A stretch of 64,000 bases of DNA from an uncultured Parafilimonas sp. (GCA_903882935.1 CAIRZB010000028.1:62001-126000); one strand, 5' to 3'; shown: positions 26,586-35,724, numbered from the stretch's first letter. Numbers and translations are program-made. Notes: generated by a model from the sequence alone, not told the origin.

Positions 26586-26984
26586 ATGAAAAGGTTTTTT
26601 AAGAGGCGCACATGGCTGCTTTATTCCATAATCGGTCTTTCAACCGCAGTGGCGATCGATTCTTGCTCAAAGCAAAGCGAGGATGTGCTTATTGCCCAGC
26701 AGCATCCTGTTACCTGCGATACCACAAATATTAAATTATCGGTAAATGTAATGCCAATATTTAAGGCCAACTGTTACAGGTGCCATGGCAACGGCGTTGT
26801 TACTGGTGGCGTTAGCCTAGACGTTTACAGCAGCTTATTGGCCCAGGTAAACAATGGCAACCTGATTGGCGATATTACCCATGCACCTGGCCATGTTAAC
26901 ATGCCTTTTGATGGGGGAAAGCTTTCTGATTGCGAAATTGCCATAATACAAGCCTGGATAAACACAGGCGCACCCAATAACTAA
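26586..26984 (+). CDS. cytochrome-c-like lipoprotein with one CxxCH site
   Basis: This 132-residue protein has a signal with a lipobox-like Cys27 (AVAIDSCSKQS) and a single heme c motif CYRCH at residues 63-67. That motif sits in the context VMPIFKANCYRCHGNG, which is typical of Planctomycete-type cytochrome c domains. A distal Met ligand candidate is in HVNMPFDGGKLSD near residue 113. It is expected in the periplasm or on an outer-membrane leaflet, moving electrons for an unknown partner. It lies between the OB-fold and YceI genes with gaps of 9 and 16 bp. Confidence 0.85.
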   Translation: MKRFFKRRTWLLYSIIGLSTAVAIDSCSKQSEDVLIAQQHPVTCDTTNIKLSVNVMPIFKANCYRCHGNGVVTGGVSLDVYSSLLAQVNNGNLIGDITHAPGHVNMPFDGGKLSDCEIAIIQAWINTGAPNN

Positions 26985-27000
26985 TTGCTAAAAACATTTT

Positions 27001-27549
27001 ATGCTAAAAAACACTCTACTAGCCTTGGCTTTGCTTGTTATTTGTAATGCAGGGCGCACACAATTGTACATTACTACCAACGGCTTTGCGGGTTTTTACT
27101 CCAAAACGCCACTTGAAGATATTAAGGCCGAGAACAACCAAGTTTTTGCCGTGGTGGATGTTGCCAAAAAATCGTTGGCATTTTCTATGTTGCTTAATGG
27201 CTTTGTGTTTCCAAAAGAGCTTATGCAGGAACACTTTAACGAGAATTACGTTGAAAGCGATAAGTACCCTAAGGCAACTTTTACTGGTGCTTATACCGAT
27301 GATGTTGACCTCGGCAAAGGCCAAGAGGTAACCTTACATGTAAATGGCACCCTTACCCTGCACGGCGTGTCAAAACCTGTTGCTACCACGGCAACCTTAC
27401 ATTTAACCGGTGGTGTGCTAACCGGCACTGCCAGTTTACAGTTGGTGCCAGCTGATTTTAATATTGCCATACCGGGTTTGGTAAAAGAAAAAATTGCCTC
27501 AAAAATTGACGTACATATTACTATAAACTGTAAACCAAGAAACAAATAG
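27001..27549 (+). CDS. YceI-family periplasmic lipid-binding protein
   Basis: This 182-residue protein has a signal peptide (MLKNTLLALALLVICNAG) and the YceI lipocalin-like pattern. The pattern includes NENYVESDKYPKATFTG, then VNGTLTLHGVSKPV and a final segment SKIDVHITINCKPRN. The family binds isoprenoids such as polyprenyl lipids. In this operon it stands next to a cytochrome, and a prenyltransferase cluster lies just upstream, so a quinone-like ligand is conceivable (inference). The gap to the next gene is 3 bp. Confidence 0.9.
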   Translation: MLKNTLLALALLVICNAGRTQLYITTNGFAGFYSKTPLEDIKAENNQVFAVVDVAKKSLAFSMLLNGFVFPKELMQEHFNENYVESDKYPKATFTGAYTDDVDLGKGQEVTLHVNGTLTLHGVSKPVATTATLHLTGGVLTGTASLQLVPADFNIAIPGLVKEKIASKIDVHITINCKPRNK

Positions 27550-27552
27550 GCT

Positions 27553-28455
27553 ATGCGGATTTTAAAAACATTCTTTATTCTAATCTTCTTTATATCGCTC
27601 GGGCAAGTAAAAGCACAAGACTCTTCGCTGCTGAAAATGTTGGATGATTCAATTGCTGCTGTAAAAAAATCTGTGCCTGTAACCGGAACATTTAAGGGTA
27701 CCAAAATTATTGACCTGCAAAGCGTGGAGGCCCCAGCCAAAAATGTTTTAAACTTTATGATACAGCACAGGTTTGGCACCATAAACCAAGGCGCCTATAA
27801 CCTTTTTGGGCTAGACAATGCAACGATGCGCTTTGGGTTTGACTACGGGATAACCAATACTTTATCTGTTGGCGTAGGTAGAAGTACTTTTGAAAAAATG
27901 TTTGACGGATACCTAAAGTATAAACTAATAAAACAAACCGAAGACAATGCCTTACCCGTTACTGTAGATATTTTTGGGGGCTTGTATTACAACTCCCTTA
28001 AGTACGATAGTAAGCCCTACTTAACCAGCAAGTACCGTACAACCTACACAGCGGAATTGATAATCGCACGGAAATTCAGCAGGAACCTTTCGTTACAGCT
28101 AACGCCAGTGTGGATTCACAATAACCTTGTTGCAACCACCGCAGATAAGAACAATCTGTTTGCATTGGGCATGGCTGGCAGGTTAAAAATAACCCGACGG
28201 CTTAGCCTAACCGCCGAATACAACTATTTACCCAGCGGCCAGGTAAATTCATTTAAAGTGTATAACTCTTTTTCAGCAGGGGTTGACATTGAAACCGGGG
28301 GGCATGTTTTCCAATTGCACGTAACCAACTCACAAGGCATGGTTGATCCTGTATTTATTGCCCAAACAACAGGCAGCTGGGGCGCAGGCAATATTTATTT
28401 TGGCTTTAATGTATCTAGGGCATTTAATGTGGCTAAAAAAACAAAGCAGTTATAA
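27553..28455 (+). CDS. DUF5777-family outer-membrane beta-barrel protein
   Basis: This 300-residue protein has a signal peptide cut after VKAQ, then the phrase NFMIQHRFGTINQG seen in the DUF5777 family, and alternating strands to an aromatic C terminus. It should be a small outer-membrane barrel of unknown cargo. Related proteins are commonly found beside YceI and cytochrome-like genes, as here, which suggests a shared electron-transfer or lipid-handling function. It ends the six-gene operon that begins with the sigma factor; the next gene is convergent, 26 bp away. Confidence 0.85.
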   Translation: MRILKTFFILIFFISLGQVKAQDSSLLKMLDDSIAAVKKSVPVTGTFKGTKIIDLQSVEAPAKNVLNFMIQHRFGTINQGAYNLFGLDNATMRFGFDYGITNTLSVGVGRSTFEKMFDGYLKYKLIKQTEDNALPVTVDIFGGLYYNSLKYDSKPYLTSKYRTTYTAELIIARKFSRNLSLQLTPVWIHNNLVATTADKNNLFALGMAGRLKITRRLSLTAEYNYLPSGQVNSFKVYNSFSAGVDIETGGHVFQLHVTNSQGMVDPVFIAQTTGSWGAGNIYFGFNVSRAFNVAKKTKQL

Positions 28456-28481
28456 AGGCAGCAAAAAAATTACCAAAATTA

Positions 28482-29720
28482 CTAAGGCAGCGGGTTTATT
28501 GCAGCAATACTTTTCGCGGCAATAAACCCGCTTGTCCATGCATGTTGAAAGTTAAACCCGCCCGTTACGCCGTCAACATTCATAATTTCCCCTGCAAAAT
28601 ACAAATGTGGCACCAACCTGCTTTGCATGGTATTGGCATCTATCTCCTGCAGGTTTATGCCGCCGCTAGTAACAAATTCTTCTTTAAAAATTGTTTTGCC
28701 ACTTACTATAAATTGCTGCGCGGTAAGGGCTTGTATTAGTTTTTGTTGGTGCCGTCCTGGCAAATCTGCCCAACGCCATTCTGGCTTTATTTCGCATAAT
28801 TCAATAAAATACTGCCATAACCTGGTAGGCAACCCAAACACATTTCTGCCACTTATTTTGTGAGAGGCATCCCGGCTTCGTACAAACAACATTTCATCCT
28901 TTAAGCTATGCTCGTTAAACGATGGCAGCCAATTTATTAAAATAGAAAACTTATAATCGCATGATGACAATTCTCTTGCCGCCCATGCAGAAAGCTTTAA
29001 CACCGCAGGCCCGCTAAGCCCCCAGTGTGTAATTAATACCGGCCCGGTTTGCTGTAATTTGGTGCCTACAATTTTTACTGTTGCATTTTCAACACTTACA
29101 CCCATTAATTGGGTAATATTGTTGCCCGGCATATTAAACGTAAACAGCGAAGGAACAGGTGCATCTATCGTGTGGCCAATCTGCGTTAACCATTCAAATT
29201 GGCTGGCTTTTGGGTAGCCGCCACAAGCAATACATAAATAATCGGCGGTTAAAACCAACGAATCCGCAGTATTAAGCACGAAGCATCCATCTTTAGAAGT
29301 AATACTTTTTATATCAGTTTGAAACAGTACCTCAACTTTGTATTTATTTGCCTCGCGTAGCAGACAGTCAATGATGGTTTGGGAACTATCCGTTACAGGA
29401 AACATCCTGCCATCATCCTCGCGTTTTAGTTGCACGCCCCTATCACTAAACCATTGCACGGTATGGTTGGTATTGAACCAATGGAATGCTTTTTTAAGAA
29501 AATTAACGCCCCGGGGATAGTATTTTACCAACTCCCCAATCTCAAAACAGGCATGGGTAACATTGCACCTGCCGCCACCGCTCACTTTAACTTTAGAGAG
29601 CACCTTATTATTTTTCTCAACTATAGTAACGCTAAGGTTGGGATTAAGCCTTGCCGCATTAACTGCGCAGAAAAAACCTGCCGCGCCGCCGCCAACCACT
29701 ATCAAATGCTGCTGACCCAT
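28482..29720 (-). CDS. HI0933/BaiN-family NAD(P)/FAD-dependent oxidoreductase
   Basis: This 412-residue flavoprotein has the N-terminal FAD motif VVGGGAAGFFCAVNAARL (residues 8-25) and the family signature KVKVSGGGRCNVTH (about 43-56). The C-terminal GGFNFQHAWTSGFIAAKS block is also typical. HI0933-like proteins are widespread; a few reduce double bonds in bile acids or other substrates, but most have no known reaction. It starts 29 bp after the stop of map and may be cotranscribed with it. In many Bacteroidota the position after map is taken by infA, which is not here. Confidence 0.9.
   Translation of the reverse strand: MGQQHLIVVGGGAAGFFCAVNAARLNPNLSVTIVEKNNKVLSKVKVSGGGRCNVTHACFEIGELVKYYPRGVNFLKKAFHWFNTNHTVQWFSDRGVQLKREDDGRMFPVTDSSQTIIDCLLREANKYKVEVLFQTDIKSITSKDGCFVLNTADSLVLTADYLCIACGGYPKASQFEWLTQIGHTIDAPVPSLFTFNMPGNNITQLMGVSVENATVKIVGTKLQQTGPVLITHWGLSGPAVLKLSAWAARELSSCDYKFSILINWLPSFNEHSLKDEMLFVRSRDASHKISGRNVFGLPTRLWQYFIELCEIKPEWRWADLPGRHQQKLIQALTAQQFIVSGKTIFKEEFVTSGGINLQEIDANTMQSRLVPHLYFAGEIMNVDGVTGGFNFQHAWTSGFIAAKSIAAINPLP
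28489..28532. repeat. 14-bp inverted repeat at the convergent gene ends
   Basis: AGCGGGTTTATTGC (28489-28502) and its complement (28519-28532) enclose 16 nt. It lies inside the last codons of the leftward flavoprotein gene and just beyond the rightward operon, so it could end transcription from the right-going side, although a T run is missing. Confidence 0.5.
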
Positions 29721-29749
29721 AAAACGGGTGGTTAATGAAGTTGAAAGTA

Positions 29750-30550
29750 TTAGTAACTCGTATTTAAATGGGGGTTGGTTTTTTCCGCAGTTTCAATAAT
29801 ACTAAAGTCTGACAAAAGAAGGGGCTTGTTCTTCTTTACACATACATTATGTTCAAAATGCACCGAAGGCTTTCCGTCTTTCGTTCTAACTGTCCAACCA
29901 TCAGCTTCGGTGTAAACCTCTTTTTTACCCATGTTAATCATCGGTTCAATAGCCAAAGTCATGTTCTCCTTCAACTTTGGCCCCGTACCGCGTTTACCAA
30001 AGTTGGGTACTTGGGGGTCTTCATGCATGGTGCGCCCCAAACCATGGCCCACCAACTCCCTCACCACGCCATAGCCATGTTTTCTATCGGTGTAATCCTG
30101 TACGGCAAAAGCAATATCCCCAACCCTGTTGCCTACAATGGCCTTTTCTATGCCTTTGTACAGGCTGTCTTTGGTTACCCGCACCAATTGCAATACTTCG
30201 GGGCCCGGGTCACCCAAAACAAACGTGTAGGCATGTTCACCAACAAAACCATTCTTCGTAACACCCAAATCAATTGCCAGTATATCACCTTCTTTTAAAG
30301 CACGGTTATTAGGAAAGCCATGCACTACTACATCGTTGGTTGATGCACATATGTTGTAGGGGTATCCTCGGTAATTATAAAAAGAAGGAATAGCCTTATT
30401 GTCAAAAATCATCTTCTTACACAACTGATCCAACTGCAAGGTGGTCATTCCGGGCTTTAGCACCTTTGCAACCTCGGCGAGTATGGTACTTACCAGTGTT
30501 GCGTTCTGCTTCATTATAGCAATCTCTGCTTCTGTTTTATAAATTATCAT
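29750..30550 (-). CDS. map: type I methionyl aminopeptidase
   Basis: Map removes the initiator methionine from nascent proteins. I start at the ATG at 30550 (MIIYKTEAEIAIMKQN), giving 266 residues, because homologues begin with this segment and the frame upstream (to 30634) crosses a GC-rich hairpin. The metal-binding core is present: LAIDLGVTKNGFVGEHAYTF region, GHGLGRTMHEDPQVPN, LAIEPMIN, and the C-terminal SVHFEHNV Glu. It is separated from secY by a terminator and about 390 bp, so it has its own promoter. Confidence 0.95.
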   Translation of the reverse strand: MIIYKTEAEIAIMKQNATLVSTILAEVAKVLKPGMTTLQLDQLCKKMIFDNKAIPSFYNYRGYPYNICASTNDVVVHGFPNNRALKEGDILAIDLGVTKNGFVGEHAYTFVLGDPGPEVLQLVRVTKDSLYKGIEKAIVGNRVGDIAFAVQDYTDRKHGYGVVRELVGHGLGRTMHEDPQVPNFGKRGTGPKLKENMTLAIEPMINMGKKEVYTEADGWTVRTKDGKPSVHFEHNVCVKKNKPLLLSDFSIIETAEKTNPHLNTSY

Positions 30551-30561
30551 GGCACCCCTCC

Positions 30562-30577
30562 GCCCCCTAACAGGGGC
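30562..30577. repeat. GCCCC-CTAACA-GGGGC mini-hairpin before map
   Basis: A 5-bp GC stem with a six-nt CTAACA loop lies 12 bp upstream of the map ATG. It is one of several C3-5/TAAC/G3-5 hairpins in intergenic sites of this window. Confidence 0.5.
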
Positions 30578-30885
30578 ACTACAACCCGAATAAACAAATT
30601 CAACGCTTTGCTGAATTTGGGTTACGTGGGTCATTTATTGATTGTTAAAAAAATATCCATTATCACACCCAAAACTTTATGCTGATTTTGTTGACACCGG
30701 CACTATATCCCTGATTAAACCCTTGTTGCGACGCTCCGTTCAAAAGTATATTTTCAACTGCCCAACGTTGTACGTAATCCCTGTTAACGGACAAAACTTC
30801 GATTCCATCCATGTTCCCAAAAGCGAGATGCTATTGAAATATACTTTACATACAGCCCTCCAATACTGGCGGAAGGGTTTATTAT

Positions 30886-30922
30886 AAAAACTAACCTGCC
30901 GGGTAAGCCCAACAGGTTAGTT
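30886..30922 (-). terminator. Rho-independent terminator after secY
   Basis: On the minus strand a 10-bp perfect stem AACTAACCTG/CAGGTTAGTT (30922-30913 with 30898-30889) is followed by a T run. It marks secY as the last gene of the ribosomal operon. Confidence 0.85.
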
Positions 30923-30944
30923 AAATTATATTGAGGTTTTTGTA

Positions 30945-32282
30945 CTAATAGCTAGCCGGTGTAGTAGCTTGCCTGCCTTGCAAACGCCCACCCTTCATTA
31001 AACCATCGTATTGGCGCATCAACAAATGCGTTTCAATCTGTTGCAATGTATCTAGTATTACACCTACCATAATCAGCAACGATGTACCACCGAAGAACGT
31101 GCTAAACTGTTGCGTTACACCCAACAATTGTGCAAAACCCGGTAAAATACCTACAAAGGCCAAGAACACAGCACCCGGCAGGGTAATCCTATCCATAATG
31201 GCACCGATATAATCGGCAGTGGGCTGCCCTGGCTTTACACCGGGGATGAATCCATTATTGCGTTTCAAATCCTCGCTCATTTGCTTTGGGTTAAAAATCA
31301 AAGCCGTATACAAGAAAGTAAAGGCAATAACCATTACAGAATATACCAACATGTACCAAGGATTGCTGTGGTTAGAAAAAACCTTCCCTATCCCCTGTGT
31401 GGCAACATTAAAAGAAAATAATGTTGGCAAAAACATGATTGCCTGCGCAAAAATGATGGGCATTACACCGGCACTGTTAACCTTCAAGGGCAAAAACTGC
31501 CTGGCACCACCAAACTGCCTGTTGCCAACAATTTGTTTGGCATAGTTAACGGGTATCTTTCTAACGCCTTGCACCAAAATTATAAGGCCCATAACAACTG
31601 CTATCAAAAACGCCATTTCAACCAACAGTATCAACAAGCCACCGCCACCTTTGTTGCTCTTGGCGGCAATTTCTTGCATAAACGATTCAGGCAAGCGGCC
31701 TAATATACCCACCATGATGATGATGGAAGTACCATTACCCAAACCTTTATCCTGTATTTTTTCGCCCAACCACATTACAAACAAGGTACCTGCGGTTAAT
31801 ACGATAACGGTAGACACCAAGAAGTAAGGAGCATATGCATCCAATATCGCAGTTCCGTAACTTGTTTTTAAGAAGGTTACATAGGCACCAGCTTGGAATA
31901 TGGTTACAATAACAGTTACGTAACGGGTCCATTGATTAATCTTCTTACGGCCACTTTCGCCTTCTTTCTGAATTTTAGCCATTTGGGGTACCAATATGGT
32001 AACCAACTGCATAAAGATAGAGGCCGATATATACGGCATTACACCCAACGTAAGAATGGAGGCACGAGAAAACGCCCCCCCTGCAAAAGCATCAAGCAAA
32101 CCCAACATACCGTTGCTGTTCGTGCTGTCTTTCAATTTGCCCAACTCACTAGGATTGATGCCCGGAAGAACAATATGCGTACCAAAGCGGTAAACCAATA
32201 TCAGGGTAAGCGTTACAATAATCTTGCTACGCAGTTCTTCAATGCTCCAGATATTTTTTAAAGTGCTGAGAAACTTTTTCAC
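30945..32282 (-). CDS. secY: preprotein translocase subunit SecY
   Basis: This 445-residue protein forms the protein-conducting channel with SecE. Ten membrane segments can be followed. The conserved N-terminal RSKIIVTLTLILVYRFGTHI, the plug/TM2 region FSRASILTLGVMPYISASI and the C-terminal QQIETHLLMRQYDGLMKG loop are present. Its place after rplO is canonical. The gap to rplO is 78 bp. It is the last gene before a terminator, unlike genomes where map, infA and rpmJ continue the operon. Confidence 0.97.
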   Translation of the reverse strand: MKKFLSTLKNIWSIEELRSKIIVTLTLILVYRFGTHIVLPGINPSELGKLKDSTNSNGMLGLLDAFAGGAFSRASILTLGVMPYISASIFMQLVTILVPQMAKIQKEGESGRKKINQWTRYVTVIVTIFQAGAYVTFLKTSYGTAILDAYAPYFLVSTVIVLTAGTLFVMWLGEKIQDKGLGNGTSIIIMVGILGRLPESFMQEIAAKSNKGGGGLLILLVEMAFLIAVVMGLIILVQGVRKIPVNYAKQIVGNRQFGGARQFLPLKVNSAGVMPIIFAQAIMFLPTLFSFNVATQGIGKVFSNHSNPWYMLVYSVMVIAFTFLYTALIFNPKQMSEDLKRNNGFIPGVKPGQPTADYIGAIMDRITLPGAVFLAFVGILPGFAQLLGVTQQFSTFFGGTSLLIMVGVILDTLQQIETHLLMRQYDGLMKGGRLQGRQATTPASY

Positions 32283-32360
32283 AATTACAGTTTGTTTGTG
32301 TGATAGTCTTTAAACCAAAAAGACGCACCTCGGGGATGCGTCGGGCAAATATCGGGTTTT

Positions 32361-32810
32361 TTATTTCAAAACCTCAATATTTCCACCTGCTGCTTCAATC
32401 GCAGCTTTTGCCTTGTCGCTCACAGCATTCACTTTAAAAGCAATCTTTGCAGTTAACTCCCCGTTACCGAGTATTTTAACTTTATCAGTTTTGCTAACCA
32501 AGCCATTGATGTACAAGCTTTCAACGGAAAATTCAGTCAGTGAGTATTTCTCAACCAGATGATCTACCTGACCAACATTAAATACGGTATATTCAACCCT
32601 ACCAAAGTTTTTGAAGCCACGTTTTGGTATCCTACGTTGAATAGGCATCTGGCCACCTTCATGGGCCATTTTACGTTGGTAACCAGTACGGCTTTGGCCA
32701 CCTTTATTACCTTTTGTAGATGTACCACCTTTACCACTTGCCTCACCGCGGCCTAAACGTTTCTCTTTATGTACCGAGCCTTCGGCTGGCTTTAAATTGT
32801 GCAGTTTCAT
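32361..32810 (-). CDS. rplO: 50S ribosomal protein L15
   Basis: This 149-residue protein shows the classic L15 N terminus (MKLHNLKPAEGSVHKEKRLG), the glycine-rich SGKGGTSTKGNKGGQSR stretch that threads into 23S rRNA, and the globular C-terminal half. Order rpmD-rplO-secY is the standard spc arrangement. Confidence 0.97.
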   Translation of the reverse strand: MKLHNLKPAEGSVHKEKRLGRGEASGKGGTSTKGNKGGQSRTGYQRKMAHEGGQMPIQRRIPKRGFKNFGRVEYTVFNVGQVDHLVEKYSLTEFSVESLYINGLVSKTDKVKILGNGELTAKIAFKVNAVSDKAKAAIEAAGGNIEVLK

Positions 32811-32949
32811 TTTTTCGATTTTAACTCAGCGGGAAATCGTTCCCTTGCAATTTTTAAAATTTTTTTCTATTCGAAGAACTGTTTTTTTTGAAGATTGGCT
32901 ACATCCCATTTGGGACATTCTCAAACTTTCAAATTGTCCAATTTTCAAA

Positions 32950-33132
32950 TTAAGCTAACTCTTCCACAGTAACAAGATGGTTCACTTTACGTACCATACC
33001 AAGAATCTGAGGGGTAGCTTCAACTTCCTTAGAAGCGTTCATCTTGTTTAAGCCCAGTGCTTTCAAGGTAAGCTTTTGGCGCTCAGACCTGTCAATGCCA
33101 CTTTTAACTTGGGTTATTTTAATCTTCGCCAT
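32950..33132 (-). CDS. rpmD: 50S ribosomal protein L30
   Basis: This 60-residue protein matches L30 throughout (KITQVKSGIDRSERQKLTLKALGLNKM; the segment GMVRKVNHLVTVEE closes the fold). It is a normal length for bacterial L30. It lies between rpsE and rplO as expected; the 139-bp spacer to rplO holds AT-rich CAAATTTTC words. Confidence 0.95.
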   Translation of the reverse strand: MAKIKITQVKSGIDRSERQKLTLKALGLNKMNASKEVEATPQILGMVRKVNHLVTVEELA

Positions 33133-33212
33133 AAAATGTAGTTGTTAGTAACTGTTTAAACACCAAGGTTACAAAATGTATAATCCTCGGCTATTGTACA
33201 ATTAAACTGATT

Positions 33213-33734
33213 TTAACCGTTAAATACCTTTTTCATTGATAGGCTACGTGTTCTAGACACTGCCAAGGGCTCACGCAAAAGGCTCAATGCCTTCAATGTT
33301 GCCTTAACCACGTTGTGTGGGTTAGCACTGCCCAAACTTTTGGCAAGCACGTCAGTAATACCTGCGCTTTCAAGCACCGCACGCATACTGCCTCCGGCAA
33401 TTACACCGGTACCATGTGCTGCTGGCTTTATAAGTACTTTCGCCGCGCCTTCCCTTGCAAGTTGGTCGTGGGGTATTGTACCGTGCATAACAGGCACCTT
33501 CACCAAATTCTTTTTTGCATCTTCAATCCCCTTGGTAATCGCTTCCTGAACTTCCTTGGCTTTACCAAGGCCCTGGCCTACGACACCATTTTCGTTACCC
33601 ACTACAACCAAAGCAGAAAAACTAAACGTACGGCCACCTTTTGTAGTTTTAACAACACGGTTAATGGCTACAACTTTCTCCTTCAGTTCTATTTCCCCGC
33701 CGGCTTTTACTTTATTTACACTTACTCGTGACAT
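33213..33734 (-). CDS. rpsE: 30S ribosomal protein S5
   Basis: This 173-residue protein carries the S5 double-stranded RNA-binding domain ([20 protein letters not shown] at residues 18-37) and the second domain with [21 protein letters not shown]5 contributes to decoding accuracy and mRNA unwinding at the entry channel. It is preceded by a spacer of repeated AATTTGAAAATTTG words next to its start codon. Confidence 0.97.
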   Translation of the reverse strand: MSRVSVNKVKAGGEIELKEKVVAINRVVKTTKGGRTFSFSALVVVGNENGVVGQGLGKAKEVQEAITKGIEDAKKNLVKVPVMHGTIPHDQLAREGAAKVLIKPAAHGTGVIAGGSMRAVLESAGITDVLAKSLGSANPHNVVKATLKALSLLREPLAVSRTRSLSMKKVFNG

Positions 33735-33745
33735 TATAATAATTT

Positions 33746-33778
33746 GAAAATTTGTGAATTTGAAAATTTGAAAATTAA
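33746..33778. repeat. iterated AATTTGAAA words before rpsE
   Basis: The rplR-rpsE spacer holds three AATTTGAAAATTTG-like words in tandem with small variations. It lies 12 bp upstream of the rpsE ATG (read leftward as CAAATTTTC words). Confidence 0.7.
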
Positions 33779-33818
33779 AACAACGAGCCGCTTCTTAAAC
33801 TTTCAAACTTGCTTTATT

Positions 33819-34172
33819 TTAAAATTTCAATCCGCCTTCCCTTGCGCCGTCGGCTACTGCCTTTATACGCCCGTGGTACAAATAACCGCTACGGTCAAAA
33901 ACCGCTTTGGTTAAACCAAGTGCTACGGCTTTGCGGGCTAGTACCTCGCCAACCAATTTAGCTTTTTCAAGTTTAGGTACTTTCTGTGCAACAATATCCT
34001 TTTCTTTGGTGCTTGCAGAAGCCAATGTAACAGCATTATCATCATCAATCAACTGCACGTACGTATCTGTGTTACTGCGGAATACTGACAACCTTGGTTT
34101 TTCAGCGGTACCAGATATTTTTCTGCGTATCCTGTGGCGTATTTTCTGCCTTCTCGTAACTTTAAGGTCCAT
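33819..34172 (-). CDS. rplR: 50S ribosomal protein L18
   Basis: This 117-residue protein shows the basic N terminus ([19 protein letters not shown]) and the [19 protein letters not shown] core of L18, which binds 5S rRNA, and ends in [10 protein letters not shown]. Length and position between rplF and rpsE are normal. Confidence 0.97.
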   Translation of the reverse strand: MDLKVTRRQKIRHRIRRKISGTAEKPRLSVFRSNTDTYVQLIDDDNAVTLASASTKEKDIVAQKVPKLEKAKLVGEVLARKAVALGLTKAVFDRSGYLYHGRIKAVADGAREGGLKF

Positions 34173-34293
34173 CTCTTTTTATTTAGTTTCCCGATACTGC
34201 CGGGAATGAATTATTTGATTTGACAATTTAAAAATCTGAAAAAGCATGTGCAGATTATACATTTCAAATCTGCACATTTCCAAATTTTTAAAA

Positions 34294-34848
34294 TTATTTA
34301 CCAGCAGCCTTACCAGCTTTACGGCGAACAACTTCATCCTTATATTTAACACCCTTGCCTTTGTAAGGCTCAGGTTTACGTAAGCCGCGTATTTTAGCCG
34401 CCACCTGACCAAGCAACTGCTTGTCAATACCTTCCAGAACAATTTTAGGGTTTTGACCCTTTTCAGTAGCGGTAGCTACCTTAAGTTCCTTTGGAATTTC
34501 GATGATAATGTTGTGTGAATATCCCAGTGCTAAATCAAGTATATTGCCAGTGTTAGAAGCTTTGTAACCTACACCCACAAGTTCCAGATCCCTTCTGTAC
34601 CCATCAGTTACGCCCTTTACTAAGTTAGCAATCAACGCACGGTACAAACCATGCATCGCTTTGTGCCTAATTTGGTCAGTAGGACGCAATAAGTTCAAAT
34701 GGCCGTCAGCTATTTCAATCTTAATATCCCTGTCAATAGCTTGCTTTAATTCGCCTTTCGGCCCTTTTACAGTTACAACATTGTCGTTGCCAACTGTTAT
34801 GGTTACACCTTTAGGAAGGATAACCGGTTGTTTACCAATACGAGACAT
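34294..34848 (-). CDS. rplF: 50S ribosomal protein L6
   Basis: This 184-residue protein has the two L6 repeats. It starts MSRIGKQPVILPKGVTITV and the C-terminal signature is GLRKPEPYKGKGVKYKDE (about 154-171). L6 sits near the sarcin-ricin loop. The spacer before rplR is AT-rich with a 12-nt inverted word pair (TGTGCAGATT region, 34246-34277). Confidence 0.97.
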   Translation of the reverse strand: MSRIGKQPVILPKGVTITVGNDNVVTVKGPKGELKQAIDRDIKIEIADGHLNLLRPTDQIRHKAMHGLYRALIANLVKGVTDGYRRDLELVGVGYKASNTGNILDLALGYSHNIIIEIPKELKVATATEKGQNPKIVLEGIDKQLLGQVAAKIRGLRKPEPYKGKGVKYKDEVVRRKAGKAAGK

Positions 34849-34964
34849 ACAATAATGTTTTAAAAGTTAAATATTCCTCTCATTTTTTGGCCGATCAGCC
34901 GTGTATGTGCAGCTTAATGTACCAAAAAATATATTGCTAAGCCCCGCTTTGCGGGGCTATTATA

Positions 34965-35363
34965 CTAGTAAATGTAGCAAAGTACTTCGCCGCCCACTTT
35001 CTCGCTCTTGGCCTGCTTATCAGTCATAACACCTTTTGAAGTGCTGATGATGGCAATACCCAAGCCATTAATAACCCTCTTGAAGTCAGCTGGTTTTGAA
35101 TACTGACGCAAACCAGGACGGCTAACCCTTTCGAGAGAGCGTATAGCTGGTTGCTTAGTGGCAGCATCGTATTTCAACGCTATCTTAATAACGCCTTGTT
35201 TTGTATCGTCCTCAAATTTGTACTTCAATATATAGCCTTGCTCATACAAAATCTCAGTGATACGCTTCTTTAAGTTCGAAGCAGGAATTTCAACCAGCCT
35301 ATGACCGGCCAACTGTGCATTACGAACCCTTGTAAGGAAGTCTGCTATAGGATCAGTTACCAT
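34965..35363 (-). CDS. rpsH: 30S ribosomal protein S8
   Basis: I start at the ATG at 35363 (MVTDPIADFLTRVRNAQ), giving 132 residues, the normal S8 length; an ATG at 35390 adds nine residues not seen in homologues. The C-terminal signature GLGIAIISTSKGVMTDKQA is present. S8 organises the 16S central domain and often binds its own mRNA as a repressor of the spc operon. Confidence 0.96.
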   Translation of the reverse strand: MVTDPIADFLTRVRNAQLAGHRLVEIPASNLKKRITEILYEQGYILKYKFEDDTKQGVIKIALKYDAATKQPAIRSLERVSRPGLRQYSKPADFKRVINGLGIAIISTSKGVMTDKQAKSEKVGGEVLCYIY

Positions 35364-35454
35364 ATTTTTGCCTCCGGCCCTGTTTAACAAAGGGCTTATC
35401 TATAATTTTATACAATTCAAAATGTCTTAATCCCAATTTTTTGCTAGCATTTAA

Positions 35455-35724
35455 CTACCAGCTAGCTTTTGTAACACCTGGTATTTTACCATCAAGTGCC
35501 ATGTCGCGGAAGGTAACCCTGGAAATACCAAAGTACCGGATGTAACCCCTAGGGCGGCCTGTTAACTGGCAACGGTTTTTCAACCTTACGGGTGAAGCGT
35601 TGCGCGGTAGTGCATCAAGACCGGCATAATCACCTGCAGCTTTTAATGCAGCACGCCTGTCAGCGTACTTAGCTACCGTTGCTTCCCGTTTCCTCTGCCT
35701 GGCTTTAACTGATTCTTTTGCCAT
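35455..35724 (-). CDS. rpsN: 30S ribosomal protein S14
   Basis: I start at 35724 ([20 protein letters not shown]), giving 89 residues. The start at 35754 would prepend ten hydrophobic residues. The C-terminal half shows [20 protein letters not shown]. Only one of the four zinc-ligand cysteines is present, so this is the long, zinc-independent type. Confidence 0.95.
   Translation of the reverse strand: MAKESVKARQRKREATVAKYADRRAALKAAGDYAGLDALPRNASPVRLKNRCQLTGRPRGYIRYFGISRVTFRDMALDGKIPGVTKASW

Larger units (their letters stand above)
30551..30944. other. 394-bp gap between map and secY
   Basis: It contains the secY terminator (30886-30922) and a GCCCC/GGGGC hairpin (30562-30577) directly before the map start codon. 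An 81-codon plus-strand frame at 30642-30887 has no recognisable features and opposes all local transcription, so I do not call it. I see no infA or rpmJ remnant. Confidence 0.55.

Noticed and set aside
30642-30887. 81-codon plus-strand frame between map and secY
   Set aside because: It opposes the flanking genes, has no recognisable features and ends in the secY terminator.
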